A stretch of DNA of 60,000 nucleotides from Tubulanus polymorphus. Lineage: Eukaryota; Nemertea; Palaeonemertea; Tubulaniformes; Tubulanidae. Both the position numbers and the translations under genes were made by a program. Under the pieces are notes generated by a model. That model saw nothing but the letters and a program-made list of their open reading frames with translations, was not told where the DNA came from and ran no database searches. Of this stretch, positions 1 to 9,052 are shown one piece after another. Position 1 is the stretch's first letter; the number at the start of each line of letters is the position of its first letter. The DNA is taken from the NCBI RefSeq assembly GCF_964204645.1, contig NC_134031.1, positions 21,265,307-21,325,306 on the forward strand, written 5' to 3'.

Positions 1-60
1 TGAATTTACATAAATAGATTATTAGGAATTAAACTCAGGAATATTTTGAGAGAGACTCAG
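1..60. other. AT-rich flank, no feature recognised
   Basis: AT-rich sequence leading into the 37-bp minisatellite. The last bases (gagagagactcag) look like a degenerate beginning of a repeat unit. No coding signal is visible. Confidence 0.5.
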
Positions 61-248
61 TAAGAGAGCGGTTCTGCATTAGAGACACAGGGCGGGGTAA
101 GAGAGCGGTGCCGCATTAGAGACACAGGGCGGGGTAAGAGAGCGGTGCCGCATTAGAGACACAGGGCGGGGTAAGAGAGCGGTGCCGCATTATAGACACA
201 GGGCGGGGTAAGAGAGCGGTGCCGCACTATAGACACAGGGCGGGGTAA
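61..248. repeat. 37-bp GC-rich minisatellite, five copies
   Basis: Five head-to-tail units begin at 61, 98, 135, 172 and 209, each starting taagagagcgg and ending cagggcgggg. A sixth start at 246 (taagc) breaks off at once. Copies differ by a few substitutions: ttctgc for gccgc in the first, and tatag for tagag in the fourth and fifth. The array is much more GC-rich than its surroundings. No coding role is apparent; this is an ordinary variable-number tandem repeat. Confidence 0.95.
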
Positions 249-623
249 GCTGTGTTTTAGGTCGCGCTCTATTATCAACTACATCTCATTTTGCTGATAA
301 TCACTGATCAGCTCTTACAATAACTCAGTATACTAGTTTGATTCTTGATATAAAGAAAAGTCGAGGGCAGTAGGGATTTGTACTGGTATCAGGGGTAGAT
401 AGCAGATTGCAGAACTAGTTTCACTCGTTTCAGTATGAATCAGTTATGACAAAATGAGACAATTTGTAGACTGCGTTATGTTTTCCAGGGTTTGATTAGC
501 TTAAAGTTGTATGATCGACAAATTGGTTACACATATTAATTTACTGATCTAAAGTTTATACATTGGTTAAATGGGACATTCGAAATAAATTCAAGTTAAA
601 TGATTTTCAACTAATAAAGCTAC
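249..623. other. Intergenic or intronic AT-rich DNA
   Basis: About 375 bases with stops in all frames and no recognisable repeat, RNA gene or exon. Confidence 0.4.
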
Positions 624-642
624 GATAGCGGTGTTGCATTAG
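624..642. repeat. Stray degenerate piece of the 37-bp minisatellite unit
   Basis: The stretch gatagcggtgttgcattag matches 16 of 19 positions of the minisatellite core gagagcggtgccgcattag, about 380 bp from the array. It may be a relic of a wider array or a chance match; the match is short. Confidence 0.35.
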
Positions 643-909
643 TTCATCACGCAGGAACCTGTCACAAAATCATACACAGATACATTCAGTATTAAAACGG
701 TCCAGTTTGAGATGATATTGATATTGTATTGTTAATGATTTGCGTATAGTGACCTGCATTGAGTTTACGATGTAAAGAAGATGATTTATAGTCTCGTGAA
801 ATGTGTCAAATGTCATTGTTTATTGTTCTCGGACAATACGATACAAATGCCTACGTGATGCGCGTTCAAACGGTTTCATCCAGTTTAGATATTCATATTT
901 TGTATCAGT
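643..909. other. AT-rich DNA with no recognised feature
   Basis: No open frame of note, repeat or RNA gene is visible here. Confidence 0.4.
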
Positions 910-1005
910 TAGCCAAACACCGACGAGTATGACTAACTTTGTATCCAATCACTGACGAGTATGACTAATTATGCGTCGAATCATTGATGAGGATGTTTTG
1001 GAAGC
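910..1005. repeat. Three diverged copies of a 32-bp tandem repeat
   Basis: Units run 910-941, 942-973 and 974-1,005. The core gacgagtatgactaa is exact at 922 and 954, and recurs in degraded form at 986 (gatgaggatg). The constant 32-bp spacing shows tandem duplication. The third copy is the most diverged. Confidence 0.85.
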
Positions 1006-1488
1006 TGGACCCGGTGTTGGCGGCGCCGACGCCTCATGAAAATATAAATTAATCATTAAAATTCAAATTTCAAGTTAAATCAATTGCTATAAGATATTTC
1101 TATAGTATCTGATTTATACTGATACATACTTCATACAGTTCGGAATGGATTGATTTCAGCAGAGCCGCGCAGTTTATAGAGCGAAGATGGATTATGACCA
1201 GTGACCCAATAGTTAGATAATATGAAATATGAAGCTTCATTGTGTTCGACCATTCTTGTCGTTCGTTGTGTCCAGCACAGATTATTACATCTGGGTGTCA
1301 AGTGTACATTATTCATATGACTGTCGGACTTAGAGGTGCTCGCACGTCATGACTACAGTAAAAATCAGACATTTTAACATACCTACCTCTTGTGAACATA
1401 TATACGGATTTATTCTGAATGGAATCGATTAATATGACCTGTTCTCAAAAACTGTGAACTGTTACTGGAAACTAAATTTCTTATTCAG
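1006..1488. other. Non-coding flank with a short GC-rich block
   Basis: A GC-rich patch at about 1,010-1,034 contains the partly self-complementary ggcggcgccgac. The rest is AT-rich. A 61-codon open frame on the minus strand at 1,131-1,316 has no exon signals or composition to support it. From about 1,471 the sequence becomes a plausible polypyrimidine/acceptor stretch leading into the candidate exon at 1,489. Confidence 0.4.
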
Positions 1489-1574
1489 GATTCCGGCACG
1501 TTATTGAAAACACAAGGATTCAAATTGACTCAAAGATTATCATTGGATTCAACACACACAGGATTGGATAAACT
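1489..1574 (+). CDS. Candidate internal coding exon, product unknown
   Basis: The 86-bp segment is bounded on the left by aatttcttattcag, a good 3' splice site, and on the right by gtaagt at 1,575-1,580, a consensus 5' splice site. Only the frame starting at 1,489 is open through the segment (28 codons, beginning D-S-G-T-L-L-K, then two bases of a split codon); the other two hit stops. The implied peptide is mixed polar/hydrophobic and not low complexity. I do not recognise the family. Plus-strand orientation agrees with the exon-like stretch and poly(A) signal downstream. A chance pairing of splice-like signals in AT-rich DNA is the main alternative. Confidence 0.35.
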
Positions 1575-1780
1575 GTAAGTTAGAAAAAAATTAACAGCTG
1601 AAATTATGTTTTATAGGTTTAGTTAGTTATTAGGAACTTACTCGGTGAGTTAGTAAGTTATAGTATTACATGGAAATATAATGGGTTAATTTAAGTGATG
1701 AAATTAGGGTGCTATGCGTGGTGTCCTGGGAGTTCTCAGTTGGAGGAAGCTGTTTGTTTATTCTGATGCTTAATATCTTA
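1575..1780 (+). other. Possible intron containing a small hairpin
   Basis: AT-rich sequence after the GTAAGT donor. At 1,635-1,659 there is a perfect 8-bp inverted repeat (aacttact / agtaagtt) around a 9-base loop. This is too weak to name as a regulatory element. The region ends in the acceptor-like tracts that follow. Confidence 0.3.
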
Positions 1781-1861
1781 ATTTCAGGATCCTGTATTTC
1801 ATGCTTCTTTTTTTCCAGGGTTTCTCTCTATTCTATTTCCAGGTGTTTTTCTTTTTTTCAG
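1781..1861 (+). promoter_or_regulatory. Cluster of splice-acceptor-like polypyrimidine/CAG tracts
   Basis: Four acceptor-like sites lie within 80 bp: atttcag ending at 1,787, a T-rich run ending ccag near 1,819, ctatttccag near 1,843, and a long T run ending cag near 1,861. A fifth, aatttcag, ends at 1,945. The 1,787 site would join in frame with the exon at 1,489-1,574 (two bases plus one). The resulting T-rich translation is very Phe/Leu-rich and looks like non-coding DNA, so an acceptor further downstream is more believable. Confidence 0.35.
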
Positions 1862-1939
1862 AATTTCGGTTTTTTAAATCTATTGCTTTACTAGACAACG
1901 CCTATTATGTAAATAAATTATTTGAAATAAACATGACAA

Positions 1940-2160
1940 TTTCAGGGTCATCGCTGAGACAAGACCCCAGAGGACTAGGCCACAGAGTACGTGTCTTCAC
2001 CCCCAGCACACAAAAGAGTGGTCCGATTCAGGTGCGGCCTGTATATTCTATTTCAGTGAAAAGACCAAGACCCCCTAGTCACAGAAGATTGAAACTGAAG
2101 TTGAATGATGATGACAGAGTGACTGAAGAACTCCGGTGCGACCTGTATAACATGTCTCTA
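1940..2160 (+). repeat. Diverged ~110-bp direct duplication carrying acceptor-like ends
   Basis: The motif tttcag recurs at 1,940, 2,051 and 2,161, spaced 111 and 110 bp. The bases before the second and third are also similar: ggtgcggcctgtata at 2,031 and ggtgcgacctgtata at 2,135. Both units share aagaccc...ctag...cacaga near their starts. The middles have diverged strongly, so this is an old duplication if real. Reading the short ggtgcg...tttcag pieces as introns would make them about 25 and 31 bp, too small for most animals. Confidence 0.5.
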
Positions 2161-2181
2161 TTTCAGTATCCCCCTCCCTAA
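1946..2181 (+). CDS. Exon-like terminal coding stretch, product unknown
   Basis: After the acceptor aatttcag the base composition becomes less AT-rich. One frame stays open to a TAA at 2,179-2,181; it contains Arg/Pro/Lys-rich segments such as S-V-K-R-P-R-P-P-S. In this frame the exon does not join in phase with 1,489-1,574. The alternative frame that would join runs only to a TAG near 2,090. The stretch also consists of two diverged copies of a ~110-bp unit (see the repeat at 1,940-2,160). Coding status is therefore uncertain; it could be a last exon, or a transcribed 3' region of a gene whose earlier exons lie to the left. No family recognised. Confidence 0.3.
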
Positions 2182-2321
2182 CCCCTAAACCCGAGCCCGA
2201 ATAGGTAGGCCGAATATATATAGGTTAGGTTAGAATAGTTAGTTGATAAATCTGTGAATTGAAACATAATTTCAGCTGTTGATATAAAATGCAGTTGTAA
2301 TTTCAAGTGGAACCTTTTAAC

Positions 2322-2327
2322 AATAAA
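2322..2327 (+). terminator. Possible poly(A) signal AATAAA
   Basis: A canonical AATAAA lies 140 bp after the stop at 2,179-2,181. A TG-rich stretch (tgtttgacagtttgtgag, from about 2,362) follows, as expected for a cleavage region. In AT-rich DNA the hexamer is common by chance, so support comes mainly from its position after the exon-like stretch. Confidence 0.35.
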
Positions 2328-2474
2328 AAGTTGCATTTATTTACAATGAACTGGATTGAAAATGTTTGACAGTTTGTGAGTTAAGTGTGATTTGATTAAG
2401 ATGAAGAGTTGAACTGTTGAACTCTACTTCTTATAAAATACAAATGACATTTACTTACGTACAACTGGTTTCAG
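2328..2474. other. AT-rich spacer
   Basis: Nothing recognisable apart from an acceptor-like actggtttcag ending at 2,474. Confidence 0.35.
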
Positions 2475-2530
2475 GTTCAGACAGCACCCACCCCACCCGG
2501 TCGGGTCCTATTCCTGTGGTACCTGGGTTT
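2475..2530 (+). other. Short GC-richer exon-like patch
   Basis: Immediately after the tttcag at 2,469-2,474 the sequence is C/G-rich (acagcacccaccccacccgg), unlike its neighbours. No good donor follows, only a weak gtggta near 2,516. It could be an alternative or terminal exon, or simply a GC patch. Confidence 0.2.
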
Positions 2531-3036
2531 CTGGTTTATTTGGTTGAATTAATTTACTGATTTTGGTCGCGCTGTTTTTGATGTCGATATTTCTCGCGTA
2601 TATTTTTAGAAGACGCAGTTTGTAATGTTGAAGTTTAGTTTAATTGATGATTCAAATCATTGAATAATTATATATTTAAATAATCCACACCTTGTTATTT
2701 TGAGGTCTCCTCTCAAATTAATCTCGTAATAGCAGCGGTTGTTTTCGTACCATTGAACATCAGTGTTTTATTGCAAACATAGAAATTCATTACATGAAAC
2801 AGAATTAGAGTCAACAATTTATTACTATTATTCTATAGATTATAAATGTTGGATGTGGCTCGACCTTTTAAGTCATCATTTCAAAGTCATTTCGTGCTGT
2901 TTGATTTTTCTCACGGCAAGTCTAGGTAGGTAGGTCTCTGCCAATTGTAATTTTACGGGGTCAGTTACTCCAATTTCACGACCCTCTTATTGTATTAAAG
3001 AAGTTTCAAAATTCACGATAAACAATAGATTCTCAG
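2531..3036. other. AT-rich DNA up to the satellite edge, no feature seen
   Basis: About 500 bases with no open frame, exon signal or repeat of note. No transposon end or target-site duplication was recognised at the junction with the satellite near 3,036. Confidence 0.4.
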
Positions 3037-3138
3037 AATCAGAATTTTCTGGCTGCTTTTGGTTCTGAAGATGATGAATTCTATCTTAATTGATGGGTTA
3101 AGGCGTATTGAACTGATTTCAAATAGATAGGTTGAAAG
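3037..3138. repeat. Edge monomer: A/C/A hybrid
   Basis: The first monomer starts as class A, carries the class C block aattctatcttaattgatgg at positions 41-60, then returns to class A (ttaaggcgtattg). It borders unique DNA and is followed by a true A at 3,139. A double exchange or gene conversion at the array edge is the simplest explanation. Confidence 0.85.
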
Positions 3139-6100
3139 AACCAGAATTTTCTGGCTGCTTTTGGTTCTGAAGATGATGGATTCAATCTGAAAAGATGGGT
3201 TAAGGCGTATTGAACTGATTTCAAATAGATAGGTGGAAAGATTCAGAATTTTCTGGGTACTTATGCTCCTGAAGATGATGGACTCGATCTGAAATGATAG
3301 GTTAAGGTAAACTGAACTGATTTCGAGTAGATGGACTGAAAGATACAGATTTTTCTTGCAAAGTAGGGTCCTAAAGATGATGAGTTCTATCTTAATTGAT
3401 TGGTTAGGGTGTACTGAACTGATTTCAAATAGATAGGTGGAAAGATTAAGAATTTTCTGGCTATTTATGCTCCTGAAGATGATGGACTCGATCTGAAACG
3501 ATAGGTTAAGGTAAACTGAACTGATTTCGTGTAGATGGACTGAAAGATACAGATTTTTCTTGCAAAATAGGGTCCTAAAGATGATGAATTCTATCTTAAT
3601 TGATGGGTTAGGGTGTACTGAACTGATTTCAAATAGATAGGTTGAAAGAATCAGAATTTTCTGGCTGCTTTTGGGTCTGAAGATGATGGATTCAATCTGA
3701 AAAAGTGTGTTAAGGCGTATTGAACTGATTTCAAATAGATAGGTGGAAAGATTAAGAATTTTCTGGCTATTTATGCTCCTGAAGATGATGGACTCGATCT
3801 GAAATGATAGGTTAAGGTAAACTGAACTGATTTCGAGTAGATGGACTGAAAGATACAGATTTTTCTTGCAAAATAGGGTCCTAAAGATGATGAGTTCTAT
3901 CTTAATTGATGGGGTAGGGTGTACTGAACTGATTTCAAATAGATAGGTTTAAAGAATCAGAATTTTCTGGCTGCTTTTGGTTCTGAAGATGATGGATTCA
4001 ATCTGAAAAGATGTGTTAAGGCGTATTGAACTGATTTCAAATAGATAGGTGGAAAGAATCAGAATTTTCTGGCTGCTTTTGGTTCTGAAGATGATGGACT
4101 CAATCTGAAAAGATGGGCTAAGGCGTATTGAACTGATTTCAAATAGATAGGTGGAAAGATTAAGAATTTTCTGGCTATTTATGCTCCTGAAGATGATGGA
4201 CTCGATCTGAAATGATAGGTTAAGGTAAACTGAACTGATTTCGAGTAGATGGACTGAAAGATACAGATTTTTCTTGCAAAATAGGGTCCTAAAGATGATG
4301 AATTCTATCTTAATTGATGGGTTAGGGTGTACTGAACTGATTTCAAATAGATAGGTTGAAAGAATCAGAATTTTCTGGCTGCTTTTGGGTCTGAAGATGA
4401 TGGATTCAATCTGAAAAAGTGTGTTAAGGCGTATTGAACTGATTTCAAATAGATAGGTGGAAAGATTAAGAATTTTCTGGCTATTTATGCTCCTGAAGAT
4501 GATGGACTCGATCTGAAATGATAGGTTAAGGTAGACTGAACTGATTTCGAGTAGATGGACTGAAAGATACAGATTTTTCTTGCAAAATAGGGTCCTAAAG
4601 ACGATGAATTCTATCTTAATTGATGGGTTAGGGTGAACTGAACTGATTTCAAATAGATGGGTGGAAAGAATCAGAATTTTCTGGCTGCCTTTGGTTCTGA
4701 AGATGATGGACTCAATCTGAAAAGATGGGCTGAGGCGTATTGAACTGATTTCAAATAGATAGGTGGAAAGATTAAGAATTTTCTGGCTATTTATGCTCCT
4801 GAAGATGATGGACTCGATCTGAAATGATAGGTTAAGGTAAACTGAACTGATTTCGAGTAGATGGACTGAAAGATACAGATTTTTCTTGCAAAATAGGGTC
4901 CTAAAGATGATGAATTCTATCTTAATTGATGGGTAAGGGTGTACTGAACTGATATCAAATAGATAGGTTGAAAGAATCAGAATTTTCTGGCTGCCTTTGG
5001 TTCTGAAGATGATGGATTCAATCTGAAAAGATGGGTTAAGGCGTATTGAACTGATTTCAAATAGATAGGTGGAAAGATTAAGAATTTTCTGGCTATTTAT
5101 GCTCCTGAAGATGATGGACTCGATCTGAAATGATAGGTTAAGGTAGACTGAACTGATTTCGAGTAGATGGATTGAAAGATACAGATTTTTCTTGCAAAAT
5201 AGGGTCCTAAAGATGATGAGTTCTATCTTAATTGATGGGGTAGGGTGTACTGAACTGATTTCAAATAGATAGGTTTAAAGAATCAGAATTTTCTGGCTGC
5301 TTTTGGTTCTGAAGATGATGGATTCAATCTGAAAAGATGTGTTAAGGCGTATTGAACTGATTTCAAATAGATAGGTGGAAAGAATAAGAATTTTCTGGCT
5401 GCTTTTGGTTCTGAAGATGATGGACTCAATCTGAAAAGATGGGCTAAGGCGTATTGAACTGATTTCAAATAGATAGGTGGAAAGATTAAGAATTTTCTGG
5501 CTATTTATGCTCCTGAAGATGATGGACTCGATCTGAAATGATAGGTTAAGGTAAAGTGAACTGATTTCGAGTAGATGGACTGAAAGATACAGATTTTTCT
5601 TGCAAAATAGGGTCCTAAAGATGATGAATTCTATCTTAATTGATGGGTTAGGGTGTACTGAACTGATTTCAAATAGATAGGTTGAAAGAATCAGAATTTT
5701 CTGGCTGCTTTTGGTTCTGAAGATGATGGATTCAATCTGAAAAGATTTGTTAAGGCGTATTGAACTGATTTCAAATAGATAGATGGAAAGATTAAGAATT
5801 TTCTGGCTATTTATGCTCCTGAAGATGATGGACTCGTTCTGAAATGATAGGTTAGGTAGACTGAACTGATTTCGAGTAGATGGACTGAAAGATACAGATT
5901 TTTCTTGCAAAATAGGGTCCTAAAGATGATGAGTTCTATCTTAATTGATGGGTTAGGGTGTACTGAACTGATTTCAAATAGATAGGTGGAAAGATTAAGA
6001 ATTTTCTGGTTATTTATGCTCCTGAAGATGATGGACTCGATCTGAAATGATAGGTTAAGGTAAACTGAACTGATTTCGAGTAGATGGACTGAAAGATACA

Positions 6101-9052
6101 GATTTTTCTTGCAAAATAGGGTCCTAAAGATGAAGAGTTCTATCTTAATTGATGGGTTAGGGTGTACTGAACTGATTTCAAATAGATAGGTGGAAAGATT
6201 AAGAATTTTCTGGCTATTTATGCTCCTGAAGATGATGGACTCGATCTGAAATGATAGGTTAAGGTAAACTGAACTGATTTCGAGTAGATGGACTGAAAGA
6301 TACAGATTTTTCTTGCAAAATAGGGTCCTAAAGATGATGAATTCTATCTTAATTGATGGGTTAGGGTGTACTGAACTGATTTCAAATAGATAGGTTGAAA
6401 GAATCAGATTTTTCTGGCTGCCTTTGGTTCTGAAGATGATGGACTCAATCTGAAAAGATGGGCTAAGGCGAATTGAACTGATTTCAAATAGATAGGTGGT
6501 AAGATTAAGAATTTTCTGGCTGTTTATGCTCCTGAAGATGATGGACTCGATCTGAAATGATAGGTTAAGGTAAACTGAACTGATTTCGAGTAGATGGACT
6601 GAAAGATACAGATTTTTCTTGCAAAATAGGGTCCTAAAGATGATGAATTCTATCTTAATTGATGGGTTAGGGTGTACTGAACTGATTTCAAATAGATAGG
6701 TTTAAAGAATCAGAATTTTCTGGCTGCTTTTGGTTCTGAAGATGATGGATTCAATCTGAAAAGATGTGTTAAGGCGTATTGAACTGATTTCAAATAGATA
6801 GGTGGAAAGAATCAGAATTTTCTGGCTGCCTTTGGTTCTGAAGATGATGGACTCAATCTGAAAAGATGGGCTAAGGCGTATTGAACTGATTTCAAATAGA
6901 TAGGTGCAAAGATTAAGAATTTTCTGGCTATTTATGCTCCTGAAGATGATGGACTCGATCTGAAATGATAGGTTAAGGTAAACTGAACTGATTTCGAGTA
7001 GATGGACTGAAAGATACAGATTTTTCTTGCAAAATAGGGTCCTAAAGATGATGAATTCTATCTTAATTGATGGGTTAGGGTGTACTGAACTGATTTCAAA
7101 TAGATAGGTTGAAAGAATCAGAATTTTCTGGCTGCTTTTGGGTCTGAAGATGATGGATTCAATCTGAAAAAGTGTGTTAAGGCGTATTGAACTGATTTCA
7201 AATAGATAGGTGGAAAGATTAAGAATTTTCTGGCTATTTATGCTCCTGAAGATGATGGACTCGATCTGAAATGATAGGTTAAGGTAGACTGAACTGATTT
7301 CGAGTAGATGGACTGAAAGATACAGATTTTTCTTGCAAAATAGGGTCCTAAAGACGATGAATTCTATCTTAATTGATGGGTTAGGGTGAACTGAACTGAT
7401 TTCAAATAGATGGGTGGAAAGAATCAGAATTTTCTGGCTGCCTTTGGTTCTGAAGATGATGGACTCAATCTGAAAAGATGGGCTGAGGCGTATTGAACTG
7501 ATTTCAAATAGATAGGTGGAAAGATTAAGAATTTTCTGGCTATTTATGCTCCTGAAGATGATGGACTCGATCTGAAATGATAGGTTAAGGTAAACTGAAC
7601 TGATTTCGAGTAGATGGACTGAAAGATACAGATTTTTCTTGCAAAATAGGGTCCTAAAGATGATGAATTCTATCTTAATTGATGGGTAAGGGTGTACTGA
7701 ACTGATTTCAAATAGATAGGTTGAAAGAATCAGAATTTTCTGGCTGCTTTTGGTTCTGAAGATGATGGATTCAATCTGGAAAGATGTGTTAAGGCGTATT
7801 GAACTGATTTCAAATAGATAGGTGGAAAGATTAAGAATTTTCTGGCTATTTATGCTCCTGAAGATGATGGACTCGATCTGAAATGATAGGTTAGGTAAAC
7901 TGAACTGATTTCGAGCAGATGGACTGAAAGATACAGATTTTTCTTGCAAAATAGGGTCCTAAAGATGATGAATTCTATCTTAATTGATGGGTTAGGGTGT
8001 ACTGAACTGATTTCAAATAGATAGGTGGAAAGAATCAGAATTTTCTGGCTGCCTTTGGTTCTGAAGATGATGTACTCAATCTGAAAAGATGGGCTAAGGC
8101 GTATTGAACTGATTTCAAATAGATAGGTGGAAAGATTAAGAATTTTCTGGCTATTTATGCTCCTGAAGATGATGGACTCGATCTGAAATGATAGGTTAAG
8201 GTAAACTGAACTGATTTCGAGTAGATGGACTGAAAGATACAGATTTTTCTTGCAAAATAGGGTCCTAAAGATGATGAATTCTATCTTAATTGATGGGTTA
8301 GGGTGAACTGAACTGATTTCAAATAGATAGGTTGAAAGAATCAGAATTTTCTGGCTGCTTTTGGTTCTGAAGATGATGGATTCAATCTGAAAAGATGTGT
8401 TAAGGCGTATTGAACTGATTTCAAATAGATAGGTGGAAAGATTAAGAATTTTCTGGCTATTTATGCTCCTGAAGATGATGGACTCGATCTGAAATGATAG
8501 GTTAAGGTAGACTGAACTGATTTCGAGTAGATGGACTGAAAGATACAGATTTTTCTTGCAAAATAGGGTCCTATAGATGATGAGTTCTATCTTAATTGAT
8601 GGGTTAGGGTGTACTGAACTGATTTCAAATAGATAGGTGGAAAGATTAAGAATTTTCTGGCTATTTATGCTCCTGAAGATGATGGACTCGACCTGAAATG
8701 ATAGGTTAAGGTAAACTGAACTGATTTCGAGCAGATGAACTGAAAGATACAGATTTTTCTTGCAAAATAGGGTCCTAAAGATGATGAATTCTATCTTAAT
8801 TGATGGGTTAGGGTGTACTGAACTGATTTCAAATAGATAGGTGGAAAGATTAAGAATTTTCTGGCTATTTATGCTCCTGAAGATGATGGACTCGACCTGA
8901 AATGATAGCTTAAGGTAAACTGAACTGATTTTGATCAGATGAACTGAAAGATACAGATTTTTCTTGCAAAATAGGGTCCTAAAGATGATGAATTCTATCT
9001 AAATTGATGGGTTAGGGTGAACTGAACTGATTTCAAATAGATAGGTGGAAAG
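3139..9052. repeat. Left part of array: mixed ABC, BC and AABC units
   Basis: Monomers follow ABC with occasional BC and with AA doublets at 3,037/3,139, 3,955/4,057, 5,281/5,383 and 6,708/6,810. The three inner doublets share the marker ggtttaaag just before them (3,946, 5,272, 6,699), so they descend from one another. Roughly 1 kb beginning at 3,946 is repeated beginning at 6,699, an offset of 2,753 bp (27 monomers less one deleted base), with shared markers ttgggtctg (4,385 and 7,138) and agacgatg (4,599 and 7,352). Single-base losses in ggttaaggta occur near 5,852 and 7,892. No regular large period covers this part. Confidence 0.85.

Noticed and set aside
1010-1034. GC-rich ggcggcgccgac block as a promoter or CpG island
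   Set aside because: Only about 25 bp long, with AT-rich DNA on both sides and no initiator or downstream exon in suitable position.
1131-1316. 61-codon minus-strand open frame
   Set aside because: Short, AT-rich context, no splice or promoter support and no recognisable motif.
1709-1894. 61-codon plus-strand open frame rich in Phe, Leu and Ser
   Set aside because: The translation comes from T-rich acceptor-like tracts and looks like intron sequence.
2032-2166. Two tiny introns (about 25 and 31 bp) starting gtgcg and ending tttcag
   Set aside because: Far below normal animal intron size; better explained as the ends of a diverged 110-bp duplication.
2170-2243. Telomere-like motifs (ccctaacccctaaaccc and ggttaggttag)
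   Set aside because: Only two or three imperfect copies of two different telomere types; consistent with chance in this composition.
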